NCBI GenBank assembly: GCA_007844125.1
Contig: CM017572.1
Span: 45,226,027-45,290,026, forward strand
DNA length: 64,000 bases
Direction: 5' to 3'
Source of the DNA: Sinonovacula constricta
Lineage: Eukaryota; Mollusca; Bivalvia; Cardiida; Solecurtidae
A model generated the notes under the pieces. The model searched no databases. It was not told the DNA's origin and was given only the letters and a program-made list of their open reading frames with translations. Both the position numbers and the translations under genes were made by a program. Shown here one piece after another: positions 21,156 through 33,725 of the stretch; the first letter of the stretch is position 1; each line of letters starts with the position of its first letter.

Positions 21156-24100
21156 GTAATATTACAGTTTCTGTCATATTGAAAAGTACACCTGTGACCT
21201 TTGCAGCTGTACACTTCCTTATTGTGAAATGTAAATTGTTATTAAGTAGATGTGTTTAGTAAACTTTAGTGCATTAAATGCTTTGTGTAATAGTAAATGA
21301 CATTGCAGATAAATTTGAAATACAAAAATTACATTTGAAACAATCAGATCAAGGTCATAATCAAGGTCAGTGTCATTGGAGATGCATGTCAAAGCCAGTG
21401 ACATTCCTTGTTCAATATTTTTTCTGAAACAGAACCAGGCAAGGCCTCAAGACAAGAAGACTGGCTCTGGCTCATTGGTGCCTAGCTGTGCAGCGACCTT
21501 CACCTTTGGCCTTGGGCTCTATGCAGGCCTCCTTGTAGTCTCCTATCTACTAGAGGGCTCCAGCAGATTCCTTGGGGCAACTGTAGGCTTCATGTGAGTT
21601 TTAACTGAAAAAGATTAACATTTTATCCCATTTAAAGTAGGTACAGTTTTTCTATTAAATTTATTACCTCTTTTACAAATATATAGGGGCGCCCGTGGCG
21701 TAGTGGTAGAGTCGCCGTTCGGGGCGAAGGACTTAATGTGGGAAAGTCTTTCAGCTGACTTGCAGTGCACCAGTGGTTCTACCCAGACATTTGTCTGGTG
21801 TCTTCCTCCACCAAAAGCTGGACGTTGCTATAATGATCATAATTGGTCGCTACAATGTATGTCAAAACAAAACAAACAAATATATACATACTTCTGTTGC
21901 AGTATATAGGAGTACTTTCCTATATTACCTATACTTTTGCCTTGGACAATGTCCTTGGTACTATATCTAGAACTTTTTGTATTTTTACTGGACTAACAGA
22001 TTTCTGTTGACAATAGTAGTCATCTTTTGGCTTCTAACTATTATTTGTGAATTAGGGAAAAATGTGAACGTGGCTTCAACCTTTTTCTAAGATCTGTGCT
22101 TTTGAATTACTTGAATTTTCATATTTTGGATCTCTGTGACATGTTACTTTATGACTAAGCCACGAGCGGAACAAAGGCTGTTAGATTAGAACAAACGTTT
22201 AAGCACTGGCATTTTTTTAATCTGACAGGCACCATGCGGTAAATATATATATTTCTTTCATGTGTGGTGATGAAAATGTGAATGCTGGATGGCTTTTGCT
22301 GACTTACACGAGAAACAAGCAGTTCAATACCCCAGATGGTGTCTGTACAAAAAAATTGTAAATCAACAGTCCCCATGAAGGGAGTAACCAATTACTGTGC
22401 TGAGAATGTACAGAAAACTTAAGTTTCTTGAATGTAGTATCAAGTGTATGCAGGCTAGCTGGCAACTAACAAAACAGGAGCCTGTTCAGACGGGGCCTGT
22501 TACCCTGATAATAATTGAACAAAGCTTTGTACCTGCAAAGTCATTGTTAAAATTGGAAAATTAATTAAAAACAGATTTTTTTTTTATATCCACTGCCCAA
22601 TCCTAGCAATTTCAATCAGCGATTAGATGATGCATGGCCATGGTTTTTATGTCCTCTCTGCTTTTTAAAAATCTTCCACTTAACCATTTAATTTTAAGTG
22701 GTCCTAATCCTTTAACAGGTGCCCTTTAATAAGCAATGTTTTCAGCTTCCAATGGCAAACTATAACTTCTTCCTGGTAAGCGTCGGCATTTTTGTCTAAT
22801 TTTATGTAACACAAGCACTGTCTGGCAGCTGTTCCTAATTTGTGATTCTAGCAGTAATCTTTGAAATTGTGAATTGATCTTGACTGGTGACCGGTGACTG
22901 TTGATTGTTGACCGTTGATTGTTGACCGTTGACCATTGGGTTACATTGACATCATGTGGTTCACTTGTTTCCTTTTTGTGATATAAATAGAACTTGGTTA
23001 AATCTTTCTTTGGTAGAATCTACATCTTTCACTTAAGTTACCAGTAATCTTTACAACCTACTTTTCTGGACATTAATTGGCATTTATCTCTTTTCTGTGA
23101 TGGTTGTCTTTACTTCTGGTATCAATGTGTCATTTTTAATAAATACTTTCATGATGAACTACACAAGCAATCCCTTGAATGCTTTTGGCAAACTGTCTAT
23201 GTTAGGATTCTTTGTTTCTGATCATATAAATTAACTTTCTGAGAGACAAGACCTTTATGACACAAGAGTTTCCAGGTTGCCTGCAGTTTTTTGAATCTGT
23301 CCATTTTTAGAGTCTTCGTCTACCATTACCTGAGAAATATAGAATATATATAATCTTAGTTTTTTATCAACTTTCATAAATGGTTGTTTATTCTTTTAAC
23401 ATTTTCCAATCCTAATGCAAGTATTTGTTTACTTGTTTAAGGTTTGTTTCAGATAAAATCAAACTGTATGTTGATAATAATGAAAAAAATGTAGAACAAA
23501 TTATTAGGATGAAGTAGTATTTGGTTTCTTCTTAGTACAGGTTATAAATATTATGGTTTCTAATGTTACCATATATCAAACATGTGATAAGGTCAGTGAG
23601 TTGACCTTTATAGAACTAGACATATTTGTATCACTTAAAAGAAGACGGCTACACAGTAAAGGTGCACTACGTGAATCTTATACATTGAGTAGCTCTGTTC
23701 ATCTGAGGTCTATATACAGTCCTAAATGTTCAAGGTCAAGAGTATGTATCATTAAATTTAAATGTTGGCAAAAAAGATTAATTTATGGGTTTAAAAAACC
23801 CCACAGCCGGCAGCAAGGTCAGGTCTTACCAGATTTATAATTTTCTTATAACTCTATAACATTTAGGAATATTAACTGTAACATTAAGGAATAATAACTT
23901 AACAGTCTGGATAGAAATAGAATGAGATCAGATGCCCGTCCAGTGTTTGACCTATCTCCCCTTGTTTCTTCATCTCCATGCCAAAGTTTTACTTTAAACA
24001 TGGATTATAGAAAGCACATGATAAGATGAAATACAGAGAAAAAACCCAACAAATCTTTCATGTCCAGTTTTTTAATTGTATATTTTCACAGTTTAACTTT

Positions 24101-27100
24101 ATTGCTATATGGCAAATAAATTTCAAACATGCAATAAAGTAGCTTTTGATAGAATAAAGTACATTGTTAATCATCCACTATTATAACAGAGAACATTCTG
24201 ACTTTAATGGTGTTTCTGCATATTCTGTTTTAAATATCACTTTGACATTGTAGGTAATAAACATACCGGTAACTAATAAATTAATACAACTTATTAAATA
24301 GAATTTATTTATTTATTTATTTAAATCAACTCTTATAAGTCCAACACTGATTCCCATCCCAAGAAATGGGATACATAAAAAGTTGCCATAAAAAGCCTGG
24401 TTCCCCTGTGATTGGGACTCATAATGGTTACCAAGGAATCTAGTTCTGCTGTGATTGGGATAAATAAAGGTTGCCATGGATTTTTGGTCCCCTGTAATTT
24501 CTTGTCCCCTGTGATTGGGATACAAAAAGGTTGCCAGGGATTTCTGGTCGCCTGTTATTGGGATACATAAAGGTTGCCAGGGATTTCTTGTCCCCTGTGA
24601 TTGGGATACATAAAGGTTGCCTGGGATTTCTGGTCGCCTGTGATTGGGATACATAAAGGTTGCCTGGGATTTCTGGTCCCCTGTGATTGGGATACAAAAA
24701 GGTTGCCAGGAATTTCTGGTCACCTGTGATTGGGATACATAAAGGTTGCCAGGGATTTCTGGTCCACTGTGATTGGGATACATAAAGGTTGAGTGGAATT
24801 TCTGGTCCCCTGTGATTGGGATAGAAAAAGGTTGCCAGGAATTTCTGGTCACCTGTGATTGGGATACATAAAGGTTGCCAGGGATTTCTGGTCCCCTGTG
24901 ATTGGGGTACATAAAGGTTGCCTGTGATTTCTGGTCCCCTGTGATTGGGATAGAAAAAGGTTGCCAGGAATTTCTGGTCGCCTGTGATTGGGATACATAA
25001 TGGTTGCCAGTGATTTCTGGTTCCCCTGTGATTGGGATACATAAAGGTTGCCAGGGATTTCTGGTCCCCTGTGATTGGGATACATAAAGGTTGCCTGGGA
25101 TTTCTGGTCGCCTGTGATTGGGATACATAAAGGTTGCCAGTGATTTCTGGTTCCCCTGTGATTGGGATACATAAAGGTTGCCTGGGATTTCTGGTCGCCT
25201 GTGATTGGGATACATAAAGGTTGCTAGTGATTTCTGGTTCCCCTGTGATTGGGATACATAAAGGTTGCCATGGTGTTCTGGTGCCCTATAATTGGGGTTA
25301 AGGATACCAGGGTAGTCTAGTTTCCCACTGATTTGGATAAAAAAAAGGATGCAAAGGAATTGCTTTTGTTCTGACAAATGTTATTGAAACCAAAAACATA
25401 CTTTCTGCAAACAAGATCTTGTCTAGGAGCAATTGTTAAACTTGTTAAATAAAAAAAAATGTAAAAACATTCCTTGTTTGTCTTGTACATGATCTTAAAA
25501 TGATGAATCACCTGATGAATGGGTTATTTGTTGAATGATGGTCCAGATTTAATTATACTGAACATATTTGTTTTGCATGCTGAGTGATGATTATTTGAAT
25601 CTAGTAACTCATAAAATGTTTGGTTTGGTGTTAAGATGAAGAGAAAAAGTGTATACCTTTGTTTATATAAGCTGGGTTAGAAGGGTATGGAGGGAATATC
25701 AGTTTACTGTCAATACATCCAACGGTGAATGGATTAAATAGTCAAACATGAAAATGGTGTTACATAATAATAGCACAGATTGATCATAAAACAAAGACAA
25801 TAATTAGGTACCCTTGAGAGTTGTGCATTCTTTGTTCATGGTTAATTAGGTATTTTGTATACTTAAAATAGATTGTGATTGTGACACTTAATATACAATA
25901 CTTTTATACAACTGTAAAACAGAAGGTTTCTTTTTTGGATGTTTTAATTTTACTCGACACATTCTATAAGAAATAATACGCAATTCTTACAGAGTTTGAC
26001 TTATGTCTTATATGACAGTATGATTGGAATTTCAAAATACAATTGACACATTATAAACATACTTATGTTTTTCTTCCTGCGCATAACAAACCTACACTTT
26101 TGTATGTACACGTACATGTATTTTTATTCTTTTAAATATTTAATTGATCTATATTTTCATGGATTATGTACATTGAAGTTATTATTTTATGTAACTTTAA
26201 AGTAGAAAATAACCTATAATACTGGCATTTAAATATTAGATATATGACTTCTTGCCTATGTCAAGGACAACACCATAATCATGTAACACATAATTATGTC
26301 CATGTATGTGTTGCAGCCTGGGAGCCCCGGACCTTACGCCTAACCTGGGTGTATTCTGGTACTTCTTCACCGAGATGTTTGAACACTTTCGTCCATTCTT
26401 CATATGTGTGTTCCAAATCAATGCATTCCTGTATACCGTGCCACTTGCTTTCAAACTCAGGTAAGTAGATCCTAAGCCTTGTTATTGGAATTTGTAGGCT
26501 TATCCTGCTTAGTGCAAGTTGATTCACTTAAGCAAACAGTGTACATCCATATGAGGAGGTGCCCAAGGCCAAAGGGCTAGAGCCGCCCATTTGTAACTCC
26601 TCATCCGTCACTGTGTGGGCTCAAATACCTGTCAGAGCAAGAATTTTCATGTGAGGATGTTTTCTAGCTAACCTGTGGTGCATCAGTGTCTCTACCCAGA
26701 TATGAGTCTGGGATCTTCCTCTACCAATAATTAGTTGGATGTCTCCAATATGATCATAATTATGTCAGTGTGATGTAAGAACCTGACTGGTCAGAATCTG
26801 CACAATAACCTTTAATTAGTATGAGGTGTGTGTTTGTGCTTGAGTCTGAGTTCGAGATAATTCTCATTGGTTCTTTTGGCCAGACTTTTGTGCTTTTTAA
26901 CATTTAACCAGTAAAATTGGAACCAAATACAACACGGAGAGTTGGTAACAGTCTGTCCGTTCAAGTTTCATCTAGTATTTATGCCCAAAGCTATTGACAG
27001 TTTTATTTGCGACAGTCTGTTCTCTATCTTCAGGTTTCCCCTTGTAATAGATGGTATTAAGGTAAAATTCTGTGTCTGGCAGCTGAAAGGATATAGCACA

Positions 27101-29792
27101 GAGTGTAACAGCAGTTGGATTTTTTGATAATGTAACATGTAGCTAATTTTGATGTTGCTTGAGAGGTACTCCATTAAGAATTAAAAACAAGGCTTATCAG
27201 GAGGTGTGAGAAACCATGCAAATCAACTTTAATTGAAAGAACAATAGCTTTTCTACACTGCATCTGAACCAGATCACAGTTTATTATTCTACTGTACATG
27301 CATATGAACTTGTATAGTGGGAACTATTTCTTCAGAAATGTGTTCACCTAAAATCTATATTTCAGCATTGTTTTCTCCTGATTTAAAAATGAATTTCAAA
27401 TGTGGCAATACTAATGTTACATTCAAAACATATGATCACAAAACTGTCTGTGTACAATATGGCATATATGGACAAGCCAAATGCAATAACACAAATGCTT
27501 ATAATTTCGTCTTTCTGTTGTGTATCACATATTTTCATATTGATACCTCTTAACTCATGTTACTTATCTCTGATTGCAGGGAGCACCCAGTATTCCTCGC
27601 CTATGTTTTGGTGGGTCTGATGTCTATTTTTAAGTCCTATCCCAGCTATGCAGATGTGTCTCTAATGCTGACCCTACTGCCCATGTGGATACACATCTTT
27701 AACTGTAAGTCATTCATCTATCTTCCATTTCTGTCTGTATATTTGTGATGCATGATCGTTATGTTCATCAGTTAACTTAATTCTGACTTTTAACTTTATC
27801 TTACAAGATCAAGTAAAAATATTTTACCCATGGACTTAAAATGGATACTGATAATAAACAATCATTTTTGTTTACTCAAAATACCTCTAACATGTAATAT
27901 TAACCAAAATTGACAAACAAGGCATGCATCCTATATGGCAGTGTAGTCATTCCTCTTTGAAAGTTGTACACTGGCCTGGTGTGTAAACTTGCTCTACAAG
28001 AGCAAAGGGAGTATTGAAACAGTACAAACAAAAAACAAACTTTTTTTTGTTTTACATGCCTATCATGGCAGACACATAGGGATTACTTTGTTGTTGGCAA
28101 AATAATTAGTTGGATTAAAATAAAATAACATTGGAAATGTTTGGAACATTTGTACACAATCTTGATGTACACCACAAAGATCACTTTAGTCACATGCTTT
28201 TCATCACAGCAGTTGTCTCGGTAGAATAGTATAACTTAATCATTATGAGGAGAAGTTTGAATTATTACGTGGTATTGACAATATTTTATAAACTGACATA
28301 GATACATGTGTATGTATTTCAGACATGAGGAACCTGTTTATCGTGACCAACATGTACCTGGCCTGTACTGTCCTCTCCCCCATTCTCTGGCATCTCTGGA
28401 TCTACTCAGGAAGTGCCAATGCTAACTTCTACTTTGCCATTGCGCTCACCTTCTCAACAGCTCAGGTCAGTCAGGGGAGATTAACAGGCAGCAAGCCATC
28501 GAAGATTCATTAACAAATAATACTTAGCCATACTTACCCCTATGACAAAATGAAATCAGTAGGCAACAAACTAGACATATGTATGTGACACAAAGGACTA
28601 ACCATAATCAAAAGTGATTGACACCTTCATTAATCCTGACTTTAATTCAGATAAAGATATAAGTGTAGATTGAAAACTGTTTAATTCAATTCATAAGTTA
28701 TGATGAAATCTGAAGGTGAACATTGTGCCTTTAAAACTACAAAAGGCAAGCATATAGCCAAACTCAGTAGCTCAGTGGATTGAGGACTGTTCACCATACA
28801 AGCCGCCCCAGGTTCGAATCCTTAAAACTTCAAGCATTGCTTTTTTCTTGTTGCTTTTTACATTTTTTTTCCTTTTTCTTTATTCAGAATATTTAAACTC
28901 CTAATTTATTTTTAAGGGGTCTAGTATTATCACAGTCCATTTTATACTAATATTTTGGCTTTATGTTACCATCTTTATTACAAAAGATGAAGTTGCTATT
29001 GGCTGAGCAGTTGCATTGACTAGTTTTATGACATACAATTCTCTTATCCTATTTTAAAGTCCATATAAGGACTTAGACCTATAGGTTTACCATCTCAGTA
29101 TGGGCAACAAAGTTTCTGTGAAGCTGCCTTACAGTCTCCTTATCATGCATCTGTTCTTCTACAAAAACACTTTTTCTGTATATCTTTCTCCACTAATGAT
29201 CGTGATGCATGATGATAATGAGCATAAATGTGCTGTTGTGATAAAAAAACAAAGCCAGACAAATACGGCCGAAAGCTTCATTCCTTGACATGTTTAAACT
29301 GTCTCATATAAGAAACTGTTTTGTCTTTAAACTGGGCAATTAAGTGAAATCAAGAGGGAATTCATAGGAAGAGATTGCAAGTTACTGATTTACTTTGTAT
29401 TTATTTTTACCTTAAGTTTTCGTCAGCTGGTAACTGATTGGTGTCAAAACAATAAAATGTAATTTGTGTTATGGCTTAAGTAAAGTCAAAGTATATTTAA
29501 TCCAACACATCGTCAAAGCCTTCAAGAATGGATTTATAAATTATTATTCTTACATGTGACTTACATTAGTGCACATATTTTTCAAGCATTGTCTCAATAT
29601 AATTTTTTTCTTCATTTATTACACAAATGGTTTACTGGGCTAGAGGATGGATTTGTCCCCACTATATTTCAGATATTTCTAGTCACTGACCTGCTGTTTG
29701 CCTACCTGCGTCGGGAACATGACCTGCGACATGGCACCAAGCCTAAGTTACCTGATGGACAGGAGGGAGAAGCCCAGGTTATACTGGACTAG
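21058..29792 (+). CDS. PIG-U, GPI transamidase subunit (3' six exons)
   Basis: Six exons in consistent phase (98, 161, 144, 125, 143 and 120 nt) encode the C-terminal 262 residues of PIG-U (CDC91 family). PIG-U is a multi-pass ER membrane subunit of the GPI transamidase, which attaches GPI anchors to proteins bearing a C-terminal GPI signal. Diagnostic sequences: [95 protein letters not shown] and the terminal [14 protein letters not shown]. The family is about 430 residues long, so roughly the first 170-190 are missing: the first exon seen begins mid-codon at a normal acceptor, and no upstream exon was found back to the SLC22 start. The gene may continue left of the window with SLC22 nested in an intron, or it may be a 5'-truncated copy or an assembly rearrangement. 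The stop codon TAG is at 29790-29792. Confidence 0.9.
21433..21593 (+). CDS. PIG-U exon b
   Basis: Acceptor AAACAG|AACCAG. Encodes a polar lumenal or cytosolic segment ([14 protein letters not shown]), then a membrane helix ([18 protein letters not shown]), ending LGATVGF plus 2 nt. Donor TTCAT|GTGAGT. The polar segment is less conserved than the neighbouring exons. Confidence 0.85.
21687..21875 (+). mobile_element. tRNA-headed SINE, family B
   Basis: Head gcccgtggcgtagtggtaga followed by a body shared with 26540, 7826(-) and 20085(-): gggaaagtctttcagctgac, cccagacatttgtctggtg, tcttcctccacc, then tgatcataattgg. Ends in a caaaacaaaacaaac tail. Lies in a PIG-U intron. Confidence 0.7.
21876..24354. 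other. PIG-U intron, left part
   Basis: AT-rich. A short ttgaccgttgattg-type tandem lies near 22895-22945. No exon or RNA gene recognised. (attt)n precedes the 43-bp array at about 24306. Confidence 0.4.
24355..25330. repeat. 43-bp minisatellite in a PIG-U intron
   Basis: About 22 copies of a 43-bp unit (attgggatacataaaggttg, ccagggatttctggtcccct, gtg), some 44 bp. Since 43 is not a multiple of three and the unit lacks minus-strand stops, three minus-strand frames stay open, giving a 354-residue open frame that cycles through [21 protein letters not shown] and [10 protein letters not shown]. No sign that it is a gene. Confidence 0.95.
25331..26316. other. PIG-U intron, right part
   Basis: AT-rich, no recognised feature before the exon at 26317. 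Confidence 0.4.
26317..26460 (+). CDS. PIG-U exon c (most conserved exon)
   Basis: Acceptor TTGCAG|CCTGGG. Encodes [35 protein letters not shown] and [12 protein letters not shown]. Donor CTCAG|GTAAGT. This is the strongest family match in the gene. Confidence 0.95.
26540..26775 (+). mobile_element. SINE, family B
   Basis: Same body order as at 21687: caagaattttcatgtgagga, ctaacctgtggtgcatcagt, tctctacccagatatgagtc, tgggatcttcctctacc and atatgatcataatta. Lies in a PIG-U intron. Confidence 0.65.
27580..27704 (+). CDS. PIG-U exon d
   Basis: Acceptor TTGCAG|GGAGCA. Encodes [34 protein letters not shown] and MWIHIFN. Donor AACT|GTAAGT. Confidence 0.92.
27705..28322. other. PIG-U intron
   Basis: AT-rich intron, nothing else recognised. 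Confidence 0.5.
28323..28465 (+). CDS. PIG-U exon e
   Basis: Acceptor ATTTCAG|ACATGA. Encodes [38 protein letters not shown] and [10 protein letters not shown]. Donor CTCAG|GTCAGT. Confidence 0.93.
28748..28815 (+). mobile_element. tRNA-like SINE head
   Basis: A pol III box A-like segment (tagctcagtggattgagg) and box B (ggttcgaatcc) 30-40 bp apart, followed by a T-rich run. No clean cloverleaf, so it is a tRNA-derived repeat and not a tRNA gene. Confidence 0.45.
28816..29672. other. Last PIG-U intron
   Basis: AT-rich sequence with nothing else recognised. Confidence 0.45.
29673..29792 (+). CDS. PIG-U exon f (C-terminus)
   Basis: Acceptor ATTTCAG|ATATTT. Encodes [20 protein letters not shown] followed by a polar tail ending AQVILD and the stop TAG. 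The [10 protein letters not shown] segment matches the conserved PIG-U C-terminus. Confidence 0.93.
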   Translation: MFLVTDLLFAYLRREHDLRHGTKPKLPDGQEGEAQVILD

Positions 29793-31330
29793 AGACAAAA
29801 CGCTGATATATTCAACAACAAGGCCCATGCTCACATGTCAAATGCTAATGTTTTCTGACAAATTGGGGATATTAAATCAGTGTCATTCAAACACAGATGA
29901 AAACAGCCCAATTTGTTTGCAGCCAGTCTAGATCAAAATCATATTGCACATACATGTACATGCTATCTTTACAGTGTTGACCATTCTGTCTGTTAAACAC
30001 GTATATAATCATTAAACACGTATAATCACAACTGAAATTGAGACAGAAAACTGTTGATATGATTATTAGTTCTTTTATCAACATTTTGATACAAAAAATA
30101 TTTCACCACAATGTTAGTAACCCTTGTTTGGTCAGAAAAATAGACACTAAAAAAGTGTCATCAATGGATAAACTGCCTTTAAAGACACTCAGTGCCACAA
30201 GTCATGTTGACAGTTAACTTGTGTAGGATCATCCCGTGTTCACAACCATAAAAACAAATACTTCCATTCCCTACACCAATTTTCTGTATTCAGGAAGTGA
30301 TTTTATAAAAATTCTATTTCTCAAATATATATCAAGTATGCAAGTTTGACCTATCTTACCACAGTTGCATTTCAGTTCTATATCAATTTATTTCTGTCAC
30401 ATGTTATTTACATATGTAATATTTTTATTGAGAATTTCAATGAAAGGAATTCACTTGATTGTATATTTTATCCATTACATGCATCATGAAACTTTCTTAC
30501 TCATTAGTTAAGCCTTAACCTCACAAGATCATCCTAACAGTGATGTTACCTCTATAATAATATGGTGCAAACTGTTAATGAACACAACCAATATTCTATA
30601 CCATTGGCTGTCGAAATCAAACTGGTAAACAAAATTGGCATTAGCCCTTTCCTGCATGTATACACCATTTAACGCCTTTACAAACCATTACAATTATAAC
30701 AGAATCTGCATGACGTAGTGTTATGTGTAGACTGGTTCAGCCTTAAAGCTATTATTACAAGTTGAACATACATTTATTAAAATCCTTTTATCTCATTTAA
30801 AGAATTATCTCATTTAAAGAAAACAACAAAGTCAGGTGAAATTTCCAAAATTATAGATGAACTATGAATGAAAGGATTAAACCTTTATAAGATTTCTTTT
30901 TTATTTTACTGGAAAGCGTTACATTTTATTAGAATTTATACTTGCCTTTTAACACAAAGGCACTAACACTTAGCACTTATTGTTGTCCTTTTCTGTATCT
31001 GTCTAGTTCTTCATTGGTGCAGTGTTTTGTCATTATGTTCATACTTGTGTTGTTTAGTGATGGTTTTGTAGACATTTCACTTAGTTTGTTATTGTATTCT
31101 TATTTGATGTGCTAACTGACAATGTTAATCTCATCGCTCCATGTACTTTGTAAGTAATTTTGTTAGTGCTGGTTTTTTGTTGTTTTTAGAAATTTAAATC
31201 CTGAAATCTCTCAAGAATTTTGTTGATGAAAAAGTAACAACACTTGTGTGTCAATCTGACATTTTTTATGATTTGAATTTTCAAAATAAAAATACATTAT
31301 TTATATGTGAAGCTATACTGTTAAGTGCAA
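29793..31330. other. PIG-U 3' UTR and flanking region
   Basis: AT-rich sequence after the PIG-U stop codon, presumably including the 3' UTR. No gene recognised. Confidence 0.4.
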
Positions 31331-31334
31331 TATT

Positions 31335-31620
31335 AAAGTTTGTGTGTTGGGTTTACCATTCCAGCAGCAACATTTCATTTATCAGGAGATGGATGTCCCA
31401 TATAGTTACTGCCTTCACTGTGTATGGCATGCCCTGAACACCTGGCATGATAGCACATCGAGTCACTTTATTCTAACACCAGGCCGACCAGCCATAGAGC
31501 TACCCTTATATTTGCTTAAGAGTTAGAAAGGGAGCTGTATCTACTACCATTTTTAACAACTTTGTTACGTTGCAGCCAAGGTTTAAACCCAGGGCCTCTT
31601 GTAGTAAGAACAGATATCAA
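31335..31620 (-). mobile_element. SINE, family A, minus strand
   Basis: On the minus strand it matches the copy at 46157 in order: a box B-like gggtttaaacc, gttaaaaatggtagtag, gctccctttctaac, gcaaatataaggg, tatcatgccaggtgttcagg, catacacagtgaaggca and ggtaaaccca. A third copy is at 41310. Confidence 0.75.
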
Positions 31621-31676
31621 TAATGACATAGCTGATTTTAGCATTTTACTTCGATTTAAATTTAGCTGTGTGTCTT

Positions 31677-32059
31677 TAGCATATGCATCAATGATGAATA
31701 CAACTTCAGTCACAGCTGGATGTTTAATAACTTTAATTATTAACATACTGATGGTGTTTGACTATTTAGTATTATTAGATTTATAAGTTAAGACAGCTTA
31801 TAATTATCTTCACTTGAATTGAAATAACTATTTGCAACACTATCATCAAGATATTGCAGAGATTTAAAAGGAATGTCACCTTAAATAAATACAATAAGGC
31901 AGCTGCAAAAAGTTTATCTTTGTGTACCATGAAACACATAAGTGCATATGCATCAATGATGAATACAACTTCAGTCACAAATGGTTGTTTAATAACTTTA
32001 ATTATTAACATACTGATGGTGTTTGACTATTTAGTATTATTACATTTATAAGTTAAGAT
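31677..32059. repeat. Direct duplication of ~117 bp
   Basis: The stretch from 31677 to about 31795 (gcatatgcatcaatgatgaa... to ttataagttaaga) recurs almost unchanged from about 31943 to 32059. The spacer between the copies differs. Confidence 0.85.
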
Positions 32060-33547
32060 AGCATATGCCAACTGCCTTGAAAGGAAAGACAGTATTTGGA
32101 TACATCAAGTGATTTTTCTCTTAACAAGTTTTATAACACATTAAGTATAACAATGGAGTAAATTGTTGCTTTTTAAATACATTAACCTTTGTATCAATAC
32201 CATCATCGTTTAGTTTTAGACTAAATTTATTCACAAAACCTTTGTGGCATTGAGGATGTGTTGAAAACCGCTCACTTAAATATGCAACAGCTAGTCTTAC
32301 TGTAGTTATACCAACTTCCCTGCTCCTAATGAACTATTGATTATAATTTGCAAAAAATACTTTAAGGAAAAAGACAACATTGCCACAGGTTGTAGCTCTG
32401 TTTCATTTACATTTTAAGCGTTGTAAACAATTTTAAATGATTTTCCACCATCTATGTAACATTTTTCTTTTGATACAATAACCAAATCAACATATAGAAT
32501 TATACTTGTTTATGCATATAAATGCACTGCAAATGAAATTATCATGTACAATTTGTCATTTCATTTATATAAACCATACAAGGACACAGTATGACCAGTT
32601 TATATTTTTCCATATATATTGTGTATATTTTGGTTCATTTGTCTGATTTATTTATTTGTGCAGAATAAATATAAGCATATTTTTATTGACTTTTTGCCAC
32701 CAGAAATCCTGACATTACCCATGATAGAAAACAGGTATATATCAGTAATTATTTGACTTAAAATATCCGCTGATAATCTTGACTTACTGGGTCATTGTAC
32801 TATTGGTACTGCACTTTTCTCAGTGCTGGAAACGGTAAATGAAAATAAGAAGTAACAAGAAGAATAACTCTGTCAAAATAGATTTTGTTTACCTGCCCCT
32901 TTTCAAATGGGTTCTCTTTTTTTTAAAGTATAACAAATATTTATGATTTATATTTTCTTTCTTTTATCTTCCTGATACAATACCAAAACTATTGAACATA
33001 TGAGCTACTGTTGAGTCTATGCCTATTTAATTTAATTTTAAAAAACAAAACAACAACAAAACACTAGACCCCCCCCCCCCCCCCCAAAAAAAAAAAAAAA
33101 GAAGCAAAACACGAAAAAACCCAAACACAACTAGGCTATATTTATAACTATAACATGTTTTTCATTATATAAAAAATAGTGGTTGTGTATAATCACACAA
33201 GAACATATCATTGACCTTAAAGTTTCATCTTGTTTCATTTATAAATAACTATTTTATACTCAGAGTTGACCTCTTACGACCTTGACTTAAGGTTCATTTT
33301 TGCAGGTCTGTCACTTGATAGACAGAACCTTGAAACTTGTACTTATCCATGATAAGTCAATACATTTTTAAAGTATTGTCTGTAGTATCAGCCTTATAAA
33401 TCTAAGATAAATGATTAGATTATGCAAAAAAAACAACATAACCTTGATTGGCAGGAACTTCAAACAATGGTACATGTACACAAAAGCCAATACAAAAACT
33501 TTTATTACACAGTATTGATTACACCAACTCAACACCCCTGTCTAAAG
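32060..33547. other. Region between convergent PIG-U and SDR genes
   Basis: AT-rich, with a poly-C/poly-A tract at about 33068-33100. AATAAA at 32664-32669 on the plus strand and the reverse complement TTTATT at 32651-32656 could be poly(A) signals of the two convergent genes, but neither is supported by more than the hexamer. Confidence 0.3.
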
Positions 33548-33725
33548 TCACAACTTGCTGGTAGAACCAGTGTTGTGTTGTTTCTCCTCCTCAACTGTGA
33601 GGTCAGGCAGCCTTCTGGGCATCATCCTGGTTGGTTCTACGGCAGGGTCACATCGATACTGTGTGAAGTCTGACATGCCCTCTGACCTCAGGTAATCCTC
33701 ATCCAGAAGTGTAGCACCATTCAAT
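33548..33725 (-). CDS. SDR exon 5 (C-terminus)
   Basis: Begins LNGATLLDEDYLRSEGMSDF and ends with a polar tail and the tripeptide SKL before TGA. A terminal SKL is the canonical peroxisomal targeting signal type 1, so peroxisomal import is plausible. Acceptor TTTTAG|ATTGAA. The first exon bases and the acceptor are repeated in the adjoining 30-bp minisatellite. Confidence 0.9.

Noticed and set aside
24313..25377. 354-codon minus-strand frame
   Set aside because: Made of the 43-bp minisatellite cycling through three phases; antisense within a PIG-U intron and without any domain.
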